A DNA stretch of 64,000 nucleotides from Rhodococcoides fascians NBRC 12155 = LMG 3623. GTDB taxonomy: Bacteria; Actinomycetota; Actinomycetes; Mycobacteriales; Mycobacteriaceae. The translations under genes were made by a program, and so were the position numbers. The notes beneath the pieces were generated by a model, which saw nothing but the letters and a program-made list of their open reading frames with translations, had not been told where the DNA came from and did no database searches. The stretch covers positions 124,001-188,000 of the forward strand of contig NZ_BCWW01000011.1 of the NCBI RefSeq assembly GCF_001894785.1, written 5' to 3'. This document shows, one piece after another, positions 25,219-34,206 of this stretch. The stretch's first letter is position 1. Every line of letters starts with the position of its first letter.

Positions 25219-25938
25219 TCAGTGAACTCCAAGAGCTCCGAGCAGATGGGTGCGAAGGCGGGAGAAGCCCGGCGTTCCGCGATCGCGGGGGCGGGGCAGA
25301 TCGACGGTGACGGTGTCCGAGACTGCGCCGTTCTCGAGCACCACAACCCGATCGGCCAGCGCGATCGCCTCGTCGACATCGTGCGTGACCAGGAGGATGC
25401 CGAAGCGGTGCCGTCCCCACAGGTCGAGCAGAAGTGACTGCATGGTCAGTCGTGTGAGTGCGTCGAGCGCTCCGAACGGTTCGTCGAGGAGCAGCAGTTC
25501 GGGCTCCCCCACCAACGCCCGCGCCAGCGCAGCGCGCTGAGCTTGCCCACCGGACAATGTGAGTGGCCATGCGTCTCGCTTCTCGGCCAGCCCCACCTCG
25601 TCGAGAGTCGCGTCCGCAGCAGTCAATGCTTCGTTGCCGGTGACGCCTGCGGTGTTCAGACCGTAGGAGACGTTCTGGCGAACCGACCGCCACGGGAACA
25701 GTCGTGGTTCCTGGAACGCGACTGCAGGATGTCCGGCGACGTGCCGCTCCCCCGTGTGGTCGGTCGACAGTCCGGCCAGGACACGCAGGATGGTCGACTT
25801 GCCGGAGCCGGATCGTCCGACCAGCGAGACGATTTCGCCGCGCTCGATGGACAGGTCGACACCCTTCAACACGTGACTGGATCCGTAGAACTTGTCGATG
25901 CCGTGCAGGGTGGCGACGGAAGTCGTCGTCGTAGTCAT
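25219..25938 (-). CDS. ssuB: aliphatic sulfonate ABC transporter ATPase
   Basis: A 239-residue ABC ATPase: Walker A GRSGSGKS (41-48), Q-loop AFQEPRL, signature LSGGQ (128-132), Walker B LLLLDE (148-153) and the H-loop VTHDVDEA. The sequence is of the nitrate/sulfonate/taurine class. The start is 3 bp after the permease stop, and the next gene is ssuA after 36 bp. Confidence 0.93.
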   Translation of the reverse strand: MTTTTTSVATLHGIDKFYGSSHVLKGVDLSIERGEIVSLVGRSGSGKSTILRVLAGLSTDHTGERHVAGHPAVAFQEPRLFPWRSVRQNVSYGLNTAGVTGNEALTAADATLDEVGLAEKRDAWPLTLSGGQAQRAALARALVGEPELLLLDEPFGALDALTRLTMQSLLLDLWGRHRFGILLVTHDVDEAIALADRVVVLENGAVSDTVTVDLPRPRDRGTPGFSRLRTHLLGALGVH

Positions 25939-25941
25939 GAA

Positions 25942-26808
25942 TCACGCATCCAATCGATAACGGAGGGCTCGCTTTTCGAGGATTCGGACGATTCCGTCGG
26001 TGCCGATTCCCATCAGCGCGTAGACGACGAGACCGAAGATGATGGTGTCGACCCGCAGGAAGTCCCGCGCGTTGTTGATGATGTAGCCGAGCCCCGATTC
26101 GGCGTTGATCTGCTCGGCCACGATCAACGACAGCCACGCGATCGCCAACGACTGCCGAAGTCCCACCAACAGCTGGGGCGCGATGCTCGGCAGAATGATG
26201 GTGGTGAATCGCTGTCGCCACGAGAAACCGAGGACAACGGCGGTGTCGAGAAAGTCGCGATCGATCTGACGGATGGCCGAGAACGTGTTGAGGTACAACG
26301 GAAATGCCACTCCGAGAGCGACGAGCAGAATCTTGGGAGTCTCGCCGATTCCGAACCACAGGATGAACAGTGGGATCAACCCGAGGTGCGGGAGTGCACG
26401 CAGCATCTGCAGCGGCGGGTCGACGGTTGCTTCGGCGAGCTTCGACAGTCCGACGAGCGCCCCGAGTGCCACCCCGATCAGCCCGCCCAGCAGGAGTCCT
26501 TGAACCACTCGCGTTCCGGAAATGGCCAACGCGTCTGCCAATTCACCGTTGCGCAGCAATTCCAGGCCCGCGTCGAAGATCAGGGACGGTGCGGGCAACA
26601 CTCGTTCGGAGAGAACTCCGGCAGCACTGGCGATCTGCCAGAGGACGAGGAGGACGATCGGCGACAAGGCGCGCAGGACGGTCCATCGGTATCGCTGCCA
26701 CAGTGGCGTTTTGGACGAGGCGGAAACCGGGTCGACCTTCGGTACGACGCTGCGCCGCGTGTCCACAGGTCCCGCGGGAGCGGCGTACGACGTCACGACC
26801 ATGTTCAC
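25942..26808 (-). CDS. ssuC: aliphatic sulfonate ABC transporter permease
   Basis: The 288-residue membrane protein has about six hydrophobic segments and the EAA loop typical of binding-protein-dependent permeases (about 185-225). It is first in the ssuCBAD operon. The 110 bp upstream (26809-26918) must hold the promoter, but I see no convincing motif there. The start could be slightly downstream. Confidence 0.92.
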   Translation of the reverse strand: MNMVVTSYAAPAGPVDTRRSVVPKVDPVSASSKTPLWQRYRWTVLRALSPIVLLVLWQIASAAGVLSERVLPAPSLIFDAGLELLRNGELADALAISGTRVVQGLLLGGLIGVALGALVGLSKLAEATVDPPLQMLRALPHLGLIPLFILWFGIGETPKILLVALGVAFPLYLNTFSAIRQIDRDFLDTAVVLGFSWRQRFTTIILPSIAPQLLVGLRQSLAIAWLSLIVAEQINAESGLGYIINNARDFLRVDTIIFGLVVYALMGIGTDGIVRILEKRALRYRLDA

Positions 26809-26918
26809 GTGCCTTCCACTTGATGACGATCAGCTTCGACTCACCACCCTCCGTTACGAGAGGGGTACGGGACCAGGGTTCGAATCAGCGTGAATCTAGG
26901 TCGGGCAGAATCGGACAT

Positions 26919-27449
26919 ATGACAGTCGAGCCCATCCACACCGAGCGCCTGACCCTTCGTCTGTACGAACCCGACGACGCAAACAGAATTCTCGCGTACT
27001 ACAGCGACCCCGAGGTGTGCCGCTATCTCCTGCACGAGGCCTGGACGCACGCCGACGCCGTTGCAGCGGTGGGTAAACGGATGAAGCGATCCGGATTACA
27101 CACTCAGGCGCTCGCCATGGTCGTCGAACACGAGGGGACGGTGGTGGGCAATGTCGAGGCGTGGCTCGTTGACGGTTCGCCGGCACTCGTCGAACTCGGC
27201 TGGACGTTCTCCCCTGCCGTGGCCGGTCGTGGTTACGCCACCGAGGCGGTCGATGCGTTGATCGAGCACGTGTTCTCACTGCCCCAGATCCACCGGGTCA
27301 GCGCACAGATGGACGGACGCAACGACGCGTCGGCCCGATTGGCCGCACGGGTCGGGATGCGTCAGGAAGCGCACTTCCGCCAGAACTGGTGGTGCAAGGG
27401 CGAATGGACCGACACGCTCGTCTACGCATTGTTGCGCGAGGATCGCTGA
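26919..27449 (+). CDS. GNAT acetyltransferase (RimJ/RimL type)
   Basis: ATG 26919 (MTVEPIHTERLTLRLYEPDD) begins a 176-residue protein with the RimJ/RimL pattern: TERLTLR at the N-terminus, FSPAVAGRGYATEAV (acetyl-CoA loop), then NDASARLAARVGMRQEAHF. It acetylates an amine, possibly a protein N-terminus or small molecule. It stands alone, divergent from ssuC. Confidence 0.9.
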   Translation: MTVEPIHTERLTLRLYEPDDANRILAYYSDPEVCRYLLHEAWTHADAVAAVGKRMKRSGLHTQALAMVVEHEGTVVGNVEAWLVDGSPALVELGWTFSPAVAGRGYATEAVDALIEHVFSLPQIHRVSAQMDGRNDASARLAARVGMRQEAHFRQNWWCKGEWTDTLVYALLREDR

Positions 27450-27518
27450 CGCACATCATGCGACGTTCACCTCCGCGTCGGTTCCCCGACACCGGCCGGT
27501 GACCGCGGTGCGACAGTC

Positions 27519-27539
27519 TCGGAAAACTTCACTTTCCGA
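27519..27539. promoter_or_regulatory. inverted repeat upstream of secreted ParB-like gene
   Basis: TCGGAAA and TTTCCGA are 7-bp arms around a 7-nt loop, 18 bp upstream of the ATG at 27558. It could be an operator or a 5' leader hairpin. Confidence 0.4.
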
Positions 27540-27557
27540 ACTCTGGGAGTTTCACGA

Positions 27558-28625
27558 ATGGCATCGCGTCGCAGAGCTGCTCTACTGGGCACGCTCGCTT
27601 TGATCTCGATCGTCTCCACGTCGATGGGCGGCGTCGCCACTGCCGCCCCGGCACGGACGGCGTCGCCGTTGTGTCAGGTTGCGGACCTGCTCCCCAGTGG
27701 ATCGTCCTCGGGCCTCGGCTACCAATGTGCCGAAGCGGGTGAGCTTCTCGATCTGCCGATCGGTGATGTCCGCGCCACGCAACCCTCACTCGGATACGAC
27801 GAGGTGTACTACAAGCTCGGTCGATACACACTCGGCAAGGACGAGATCAACAAGAAGTTCGACGACTGGTGCGAAGCCAACGGCCAGGAGAAGGCCGCGT
27901 CGGCGCTACCCGATGCGCGCCTGGACAATCCGTCGTCGTTCACCTGCACCGTGCCCGTCGGCCAGGAAACGCCCGACACGATCGCGCCCATGAAGACGGT
28001 TGTCATCGGACCGGGCGGCGTGCCCTATCTGACCGACGGACACCACACTCTGACGTCGTTCTACGAAACGGCCGACGGTGGACCGAATCTGCATCTTCGT
28101 CTGCGAGTGGTCGCGAACCTCAGCGACCTGAGCCGTGCTGACTTCTGGGCTCGGATGAAAGCCGAGAAGTGGGTGTGGAACTACGACGTCGACGGCAACG
28201 AGGTTCCGGTGGAACAGCTTCCGTCAGGAGTCGGTCTCGCCAAGTTCCAGAACGACAAGTACCGCAGCCTGATGTACTTCGCGCGCGACATCGGCTTCAC
28301 ACCCGGCACGATCCCGTTCCAGGAATTCTATTGGGGTGCATGGGTTCGCGACTCGGCGGAAGTCGACATCAGCGGATGGGACAGCAACAACCTGGCCAGC
28401 TACCTGAGCACCGTCGAGTCGGTCTCGCGCGCTCAGGTGGCGGCCCCGAAAGACGCGGTCATCGACAGTGGTCGTACCGCAGCGGAACTCGGCGCACTGG
28501 CTTCCTGGAACGACGGCAAGACTGCTGGTAAGGGCGAGTTCGGGAAACTCTCCGCACCGTACGCGAACGACAAGCCCGGAAAACTGGCCTACGCCTTGCA
28601 GTACAAAATGGGGCTGCCCCGATAG
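27558..28625 (+). CDS. secreted ParB/Srx-fold protein (ParBc_2-like)
   Basis: The 355-residue precursor has a signal peptide (about 1-31, ATAAPA). The mature part contains YYKLGRY, then VVIGPGGVPYLTDGHHTLTSFYE (about 150-172), matching the ParB/sulfiredoxin-like domain of the ParBc_2 family, followed by a helical region with Trp/Tyr-rich blocks. Ordinary ParB proteins are cytoplasmic, so export points to a non-partition role such as a nuclease or phosphotransfer enzyme. It is a single gene with no evident partner. Confidence 0.8.
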   Translation: MASRRRAALLGTLALISIVSTSMGGVATAAPARTASPLCQVADLLPSGSSSGLGYQCAEAGELLDLPIGDVRATQPSLGYDEVYYKLGRYTLGKDEINKKFDDWCEANGQEKAASALPDARLDNPSSFTCTVPVGQETPDTIAPMKTVVIGPGGVPYLTDGHHTLTSFYETADGGPNLHLRLRVVANLSDLSRADFWARMKAEKWVWNYDVDGNEVPVEQLPSGVGLAKFQNDKYRSLMYFARDIGFTPGTIPFQEFYWGAWVRDSAEVDISGWDSNNLASYLSTVESVSRAQVAAPKDAVIDSGRTAAELGALASWNDGKTAGKGEFGKLSAPYANDKPGKLAYALQYKMGLPR

Positions 28626-28655
28626 GTGCATGTCAGGTCGCCGGGGCCGGCGTCG

Positions 28656-29312
28656 TCACACACCGGCCTGGCGGCGAGACCGCAACCGCAGGGCCACGAA
28701 GGCGACGAAGGCAATGGCGACCGTCACGATAACGATTTTCTGCAGGATCTCGGCGTACGAGTCGACCAGGTGCCAGTTCTCGCCGAGCTTGTATCCCGCG
28801 GTGACGAAAATGGTGTTCCAGATGAGACTCCCAATGGTGGTGAGTAGAAGGAACTTCGCCATTCCCATCCGCTCGATCCCGGCCGGCAGGGAGATGAAGC
28901 TACGAAAGAGCGGGATCATTCGGCCGAGCAGAACTGCCTTCGAGCCGTGCTTGGCGAACCATGCCTCCGAGCGGTCGAAGTCGCTGGCCTTGATCAGGGG
29001 AATTCGCGCTACCAATGCCCGTGTGCGCTCGCGTCCGATGAGCGCACCCACCGCGTAGACGATGACCGCGCCCAGTACCGAGCCGAGCGTCGTCCAGAAG
29101 AGCGCAGCACCGAAAGAGAACGCTCCCTGACTGGCCGAGAACCCGGCAAGTGGGAGAACGAGTTCGCTCGGGATCGGCGGGAACAGATTGTCTGCACCGA
29201 CGACGACCGCTGCGCCGGGGCCGCCGAGGGCATCCATGACGCCGACCGCCCACCCGGCCAGTCCGTCGAGAGTGCTGGTTTCTGCTGCTGTAGCAATCGA
29301 TATGTTGGACAT
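28656..29312 (-). CDS. DedA-family membrane protein
   Basis: The 218-residue polytopic protein has the DedA/SNARE-associated pattern: NLFPPIPSELVLPLAGF (about 42-58), F-x-R-x-x-P-x-x-R-like GRMIPLFRSFISLPAG (about 132-147) and several hydrophobic helices, the last at about 190-212. DedA proteins are linked to polyprenyl-phosphate or phospholipid flipping and proton-motive-force homeostasis. It diverges from the histidine kinase gene. Confidence 0.92.
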   Translation of the reverse strand: MSNISIATAAETSTLDGLAGWAVGVMDALGGPGAAVVVGADNLFPPIPSELVLPLAGFSASQGAFSFGAALFWTTLGSVLGAVIVYAVGALIGRERTRALVARIPLIKASDFDRSEAWFAKHGSKAVLLGRMIPLFRSFISLPAGIERMGMAKFLLLTTIGSLIWNTIFVTAGYKLGENWHLVDSYAEILQKIVIVTVAIAFVAFVALRLRSRRQAGV

Positions 29313-29332
29313 GGCAATTCCCTTGTTCGTCT

Positions 29333-30703
29333 ATGTTTCCGGTCGTGAAGGACACGGAAAACGCTACGAACTATGTGGTTGCGGGACATCGAGGAAGACC
29401 GTCGCCTGCCGCGGGGCTATCTGCATGGAAGTGTGTGGTTTACCGCAGTATCAGCGGCCACTTGCTCGGATACGCTGCTCGTGTGCTGGCCAACCGTGAC
29501 GTCTACTCACCCGAGCAGGCTGATCGCGCGTCGATCGGCTCACTTCTACGGCGCTGGCTCACGGCACTTTCCGGAGTTCTGCTCGGAATCTTCACCGCGA
29601 TCGCGGCTCTGTCGTTCTCCGTGGCGGCTTTACTCGCCCTAGCACTGGTGCGTCTCCTCGGCCGGTGGGGAGAACCAATACGGACGGCCGTAGATGAGAC
29701 CGCATTGATATTGTCCGACTTCGAGATCCGGCGGATCACACGCTTTCACGGCGCGTTCTCCACGGATGCGGCGGCCCCTCGTCGCTGCCGCTGGTATCTC
29801 GGAATTCGTTGGCCTATCGGGCTGCTCGGGCTCGGCGTGGTTCTCCTCCTGACGCTGTGTCTCGTGGTCGCCGCATCGATGGTCTCGGCATGGACTCTCA
29901 GCGGCGACTGGGGCTTGATCGAGGACTCGAACCGCGTCGACGGCGGACTCGTTGCTATGGCCGCACTACCCGGAATCCTCCTGATTTTCGTCGCGGCAGT
30001 CGGAGTGGCAGGGGTGGGATCTCTCGATCGTTGGTTCGCCATCCAGGTACTCGGCCGGCAGTCGGATCGGTTGCTGCACCACCGGGTTGCCGAGCTGACG
30101 AGCACCCGCGATCATGTCGTGGACGCTATCGACGACGAACGCCGACGCATCGAGCGTGACCTGCACGACGGCGTGCAACAGCACCTGGTTGCTTTGGGAA
30201 TGCTCGTCGGCCGGGCTCGCCGCGCTGAAGATCCCGACAAGGTGAACGAACTCCTCCGCCAAGCCCAGGTCGCCTCGCAGGGAGCGATGGACGAGCTGCG
30301 CGAGGTTGCCAACCGGGTGTATCCGATCGCACTCGACAAGGACGGCCTGCGTCCAGCTCTCGAGGCGCTGGCCGAGCGGTCCGGTGTGCCCGTTCGACTC
30401 TCGTACGAACTGACAGAGAGGTTGCGCCCCGCTGTGGAAACAGCCGTCTACTTCGTCATCTCGGAGGCGGTGACCAACGCAGCCAAGCATGCCTCCCCGA
30501 GATCGTTGGAGGTCGAGGTCACTCGGCAGATGTTCGATCGCATACTGGCAACCATCACCGACGACGGGTCCGGTGGTGCCGATCCGTCCGGCACCGGATT
30601 GTCCGGACTGGCCCGCCGCGTCGCTGCCATGGATGGCACCCTCACCGTGGACAGCCCGGTCGGCGGCCCGACCGTTGTGACTGCGAGCATCCCATGCGCG
30701 TGA
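29333..30703 (+). CDS. NarL-type sensor histidine kinase
   Basis: The first ATG (29333) gives 456 residues but leaves only 20 bp to the divergent DedA start, so an internal GTG (29435 or 29483) may be the true start. Hydrophobic segments lie at about 78-108, 160-186 and 205-230 (first-ATG numbering). A HisKA_3 box follows with the phospho-acceptor in ERDLHDGVQQH (H278). The ATPase part has the N-box SEAVTNAAKHA and GTGLSGLARR. It overlaps its response regulator by 10 bp. The signal is unknown. Confidence 0.88.
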   Translation: MFPVVKDTENATNYVVAGHRGRPSPAAGLSAWKCVVYRSISGHLLGYAARVLANRDVYSPEQADRASIGSLLRRWLTALSGVLLGIFTAIAALSFSVAALLALALVRLLGRWGEPIRTAVDETALILSDFEIRRITRFHGAFSTDAAAPRRCRWYLGIRWPIGLLGLGVVLLLTLCLVVAASMVSAWTLSGDWGLIEDSNRVDGGLVAMAALPGILLIFVAAVGVAGVGSLDRWFAIQVLGRQSDRLLHHRVAELTSTRDHVVDAIDDERRRIERDLHDGVQQHLVALGMLVGRARRAEDPDKVNELLRQAQVASQGAMDELREVANRVYPIALDKDGLRPALEALAERSGVPVRLSYELTERLRPAVETAVYFVISEAVTNAAKHASPRSLEVEVTRQMFDRILATITDDGSGGADPSGTGLSGLARRVAAMDGTLTVDSPVGGPTVVTASIPCA

Positions 30704-31338
30704 TCGTCGCGGAGGACTCGACGTTGCTGCGTGAGGGCCTGGTCCGTCTGCTGGTCGACGAAGGCCATGACGTGATCGCGTCCGTGGGCGACGCCGACGC
30801 GCTCCTGGCTGCCGTGGAACTGGATCATCCCGACATCGTCGTCACCGACGTTCGGATGCCTCCAGGCAACAGCGACGAGGGGCTTCGGGCAGCATTGACC
30901 ATTCGCAGTCGATGGCCGGAGGTGGCAGTGCTCGTGCTCTCCCAGTACGTCGAAAACCGCTACGCGGCAGAGCTGATCAGTGGGCCAGGAGGCAAGGTCG
31001 GGTACCTGCTGAAGGACCGAGTCGCGCAGGTCGACGAGTTCCTGGACGCCCTCGACAGAGTTGCCGGCGGCGGGACTGCCTTCGACCCGGAGGTGGTGCG
31101 CCAGCTGTTGTCTCGCACCACCCGATCCAATCCCCTCGAACGACTGACGCCGCGCGAGCGCGACGTGCTCGAGCTGATGGCGCAAGGTCTCACGAACGCC
31201 AGAATCGCCGCTGGTCTGTTCATTTCGGTGAGCTCAGTCGAGAAACACATCAACGCCGTGTTCGACAAACTCGGATTGGCGAACTCGACTGGTATGAGCC
31301 GACGCGTGATGGCGGTGGTGGCCTACCTTCGCACCTAG
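30694..31338 (+). CDS. NarL/LuxR-family response regulator
   Basis: The 214-residue protein has a receiver domain with VAEDS (acidic pair), phospho-acceptor D52 in VVTDVRMP and conserved K near 104 (YLLKDR), then a LuxR HTH (about 148-210: LTPRERDVLELMAQGLTNARIA..FISVSSVEKHI). It is cotranscribed with the overlapping kinase gene. The target genes are unknown. Confidence 0.93.
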   Translation: MRVIVAEDSTLLREGLVRLLVDEGHDVIASVGDADALLAAVELDHPDIVVTDVRMPPGNSDEGLRAALTIRSRWPEVAVLVLSQYVENRYAAELISGPGGKVGYLLKDRVAQVDEFLDALDRVAGGGTAFDPEVVRQLLSRTTRSNPLERLTPRERDVLELMAQGLTNARIAAGLFISVSSVEKHINAVFDKLGLANSTGMSRRVMAVVAYLRT

Positions 31339-31347
31339 CCGGGCCGA

Positions 31348-32022
31348 CTACCACCGATCGACGTGCAGCACCGTCTCGATCGGATCCCTGGGCGCGACCT
31401 TGAAGGTCTCCCCCGTGTAGTACGCCGTCGGAATCAGTGCACCCTGATGGAAGCCTTCGGGAATACCGAGCAGTTCGGAAATCTCGGCTTCCTTCGCGAG
31501 ATGGATTGTCGTCCACGCTGTTCCGAGTCCACGCGCCCGAGCAGCCAGCGCGTAGTTCCACACCGCAGGCAACAACGAGCCCCATAAACCGGCCTGATTG
31601 CCGGCCGGAAGCGTCTTCCCTGCCTTGATGCACGGAATCAGCAGCACGGGAACTTCACCCATGTGCTCGCCGAGCCACCCGGCACTGTCGCCGACGCGCT
31701 TCTGAACCGATGCGCGTTCGGGATCGTCCGCGAACAAGGCCGACGCGGATTGCTTCGATGCCTGGTACTCGGCGAACAGTTCGCCGTAGATCGCACCGAT
31801 GCGGGCACGAAGATCAGGATCGGTGACGACGATCCACTGCCACCCCTGCTTGTTCGAGCCGGACGGGGCCTGCAGCGCGATCTCGAGACATTCTTTGATC
31901 AGGTCCATCGGCACCGGCCGCGTCAGGTCCAGGCGCTTGCGGACCGTACGCGTCGTAGTCAGCAGCTCGTCGGGAGTCAGATCAACGATCGGGAAATAAG
32001 TCACCCTTCGATCATGCACCAT
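31348..32022 (-). CDS. nitroreductase-family protein
   Basis: A 224-residue nitroreductase-fold flavoprotein: RTVRKRLDLTRPVP near the N-terminus, EIALQAPSGSNKQGWQWIVV (FMN site), LPAVWNYALAARARGLGTAWTT and a C-terminal IPTAYYTGE. The ATG at 32022 lies within the end of the upstream hydrolase gene (11-bp overlap), so it is the last gene of a minus-strand operon. The electron acceptor is unknown. Confidence 0.9.
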   Translation of the reverse strand: MVHDRRVTYFPIVDLTPDELLTTTRTVRKRLDLTRPVPMDLIKECLEIALQAPSGSNKQGWQWIVVTDPDLRARIGAIYGELFAEYQASKQSASALFADDPERASVQKRVGDSAGWLGEHMGEVPVLLIPCIKAGKTLPAGNQAGLWGSLLPAVWNYALAARARGLGTAWTTIHLAKEAEISELLGIPEGFHQGALIPTAYYTGETFKVAPRDPIETVLHVDRW

Positions 32023-32998
32023 TCGGCCTCTGCAGGGCCCGCTTGGTCAATTCCTCGTTCGCAGCGTCCCAGCGCGCCGCCATGGACAGTCCCCCGTGCC
32101 CGTCGCCCTCATCGATGACGAGTGTCGAACCGGGCCAACGTCGGTGTAGATGCCACGGCGTGACAGCCGGTCCGGAAACGTCCTTTCGGCCGTGGATCAG
32201 GACGCCCGGAATGTCTCGGAGACCGTCGGCGCGATCGAGCAAGGGTGGATCGCAGAAGCCGTCGTGCGACCAGTAGTGCGCGGTCAACCGCACGAAGCCG
32301 AGCCGGAACCGGTCGTCGTCCCATCGCGGATTGCGCCGAACGCCATCGGTACCGATCGATATGTGGACGTCCTCCCACAGCGCCCATTCTCGGGATGCAT
32401 TGTCGCGCAACGTCAGATCGCTCGAATTGAACAGGCGGTTGTACGCGTCGACGATTCGGCCCTCACCGCGTCGATAGCCGACTCCGGCCTGCTCGGCAAA
32501 TGTGGCGAACCGATCCCACGCCTCCGGGAAGACCGCGCCGACTCCCTCCGTAATCCAGTCGACCTCACCACGACCGGTCGTGGTGACGGCGAACAGGACG
32601 ACGCCGAGAACACGCGTCGGGTGCGCGAGGGCGTAGGCGACAGCGAGGGTGGATCCCCAGGACACGCCGTTGACGATCCACGCCTCGACGCCGAGGTGCA
32701 CACGCAGTGCTTCGATATCGGCGATCAGATGCGCAGTGGTGTTGGTAGCCAACGACGTCGAGGGATCGGACGCGTGCGGGGTCGACCGGCCGCACCCGCG
32801 CTGCTCTAATCCGATAGCGCGAACACGGGACAGGTCGAAGTGACGACGAAACTGACTGGCATTCAGGGTCCCGCCCGGTCCGCCGTGCAAGTAGACCGCC
32901 GGGACGCCGTCGGACGGACCCCATTGCTCCCAGTAGACGCGCTGCCCGTCCCCGACATCCAGCATTCCGCGCAGTGTCGGTTCGTCCTCCGGTGTCAT
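32012..32998 (-). CDS. proline iminopeptidase-like alpha/beta hydrolase
   Basis: The 328-residue hydrolase has the HGGPG oxyanion motif (38-42), RGCGRS, and the nucleophile in GVSWGS (S113), the signature of S33 proline iminopeptidases. Asp and His of the triad fit IHGRKDVSGP and DGHGG near the C-terminus. It removes N-terminal proline or hydrolyses related amides. It lies 12 bp after the EVE-like gene and overlaps the nitroreductase gene. Confidence 0.9.
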   Translation of the reverse strand: MTPEDEPTLRGMLDVGDGQRVYWEQWGPSDGVPAVYLHGGPGGTLNASQFRRHFDLSRVRAIGLEQRGCGRSTPHASDPSTSLATNTTAHLIADIEALRVHLGVEAWIVNGVSWGSTLAVAYALAHPTRVLGVVLFAVTTTGRGEVDWITEGVGAVFPEAWDRFATFAEQAGVGYRRGEGRIVDAYNRLFNSSDLTLRDNASREWALWEDVHISIGTDGVRRNPRWDDDRFRLGFVRLTAHYWSHDGFCDPPLLDRADGLRDIPGVLIHGRKDVSGPAVTPWHLHRRWPGSTLVIDEGDGHGGLSMAARWDAANEELTKRALQRPNGA

Positions 32999-33010
32999 AC
33001 CGCCATCACA

Positions 33011-33439
33011 TCATTCGAGAGGCAGCATCTGTCGGATCACTGCCCACGCGGACGCGTCGACCCATGAGGGATTGGACTGCTGCGGCGACCGGAACACCTC
33101 GAGCGTCGACAGTTCCGCAACGGCCTGCAGATCCGACGCGAGGATCGGCTCATCGAACAGCGTGATGTTCGTCGAGACCTTCCACTGGGGGCCGGGGACC
33201 GGGGTGCCGGTCAACCGACCCGCACCCCAGATCCCGCGCCGCGGGTGGCTGCTGACCCAGAACAACACCGGCTGCCCAGGTGCCATCAGACGAGTTCGAT
33301 AGTTGTCGGCGACGCACCAATTCTCGTGCGCACGTCCGGCTTCGACCATTGGTGCGAGGTCGGTCTTGTGCGGATTGCACTTGATCACCCATGCGCCGAG
33401 CGTCTGGTCCGTTATCGCTCGTGCCGTCACACTCGCCAT
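33011..33439 (-). CDS. EVE/PUA-like domain protein
   Basis: The 142-residue protein consists of one EVE-like domain: WVIKCNPHKTDL at the start, WCVADNYRTRLMAPGQPVLFWVSS in the middle, then GIWGAGRLTG. EVE and related PUA-like domains bind modified nucleobases or nucleotides. It stands 12 bp after the isochorismatase-like gene in the same operon. The role here is unknown. Confidence 0.72.
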   Translation of the reverse strand: MASVTARAITDQTLGAWVIKCNPHKTDLAPMVEAGRAHENWCVADNYRTRLMAPGQPVLFWVSSHPRRGIWGAGRLTGTPVPGPQWKVSTNITLFDEPILASDLQAVAELSTLEVFRSPQQSNPSWVDASAWAVIRQMLPLE

Positions 33440-33451
33440 CGTAATGACGAG

Positions 33452-34084
33452 CTACGCCACCGCGTCGTTGCCCTGCGCAGCCGAGACCACCAGATTGCTC
33501 GCTGTGAGCCCGTTTCCGTTCTTGACCGCGTCGATCCACTGGTCGGTCGTCGCCACCGCTGCGAAATTGGACTGGTAAAGCACCATCAGCGCCTTGTGGA
33601 GTTGTTCGGCTGAGACTGTCCCCGCCTCGTTCGAAAGGTTGATCGCGCCAGTGGCGTCGGACAGGATTTCGACGGTCAGGTCCAGTGCTTCGGCGTCGGC
33701 GCTGGTGGCGAGATCGCAGTTGTTGGTCATGTATCCGACGATCGTGACGGTGTCGACATTGTTGCCCTGCAACCACTTCGCCACGTCGGTGCCAGCGAAG
33801 ACGCTGCTGTACTGCTTCTCGACTCGCTCGAAGGACGGCTGCACGACGGCCTGAATGTCGGGATGAAGCTCGTACGTCGGGGTTCCCTTGACGAAAGCAG
33901 GCGAGCCTTCGGGCATCTCGTGCTGCACGATGGCCACCGGAACATCCTGCGCCACAGCCGCTTCGATGGTACGAACGATGTTGGCCAGCGACTCGTCGCG
34001 AGGCGGGTACTGAATCTTCAGAACTCCCTCGAAATATTCCTGCTGTACATCGATGACGATGAGGGCTCTACGCGGTGCAGTCAT
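33452..34084 (-). CDS. isochorismatase-family cysteine hydrolase
   Basis: The 210-residue protein has the family's catalytic triad: D12 (IVIDVQ), K90 (RVEKQYSS) and C123 in VGYMTNNC with the cis-peptide region just before. These enzymes hydrolyse amides or ureides in small molecules. It is the first gene of the four-gene minus operon and diverges from a GlxA-type regulator, a frequent pairing. Confidence 0.9.
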   Translation of the reverse strand: MTAPRRALIVIDVQQEYFEGVLKIQYPPRDESLANIVRTIEAAVAQDVPVAIVQHEMPEGSPAFVKGTPTYELHPDIQAVVQPSFERVEKQYSSVFAGTDVAKWLQGNNVDTVTIVGYMTNNCDLATSADAEALDLTVEILSDATGAINLSNEAGTVSAEQLHKALMVLYQSNFAAVATTDQWIDAVKNGNGLTASNLVVSAAQGNDAVA

Positions 34085-34177
34085 GAACGTTCTCCTTCAA
34101 GTGGCGTACTCGGTCGATCCCCATACTTCGGCACCGACCTTGCGTTCACGAGTGGCACGGATGCATACTTTCGATGA

Positions 34178-34190
34178 AATTGCGCCAATT
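34178..34190. promoter_or_regulatory. 13-bp palindrome upstream of GlxA-type regulator
   Basis: AATTG-CGC-CAATT lies 17 bp upstream of the regulator's start codon, in the region shared with the divergent isochorismatase gene. It is a candidate operator. Confidence 0.35.
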
Positions 34191-34206
34191 CGTCGATCGG
34201 AGATTC

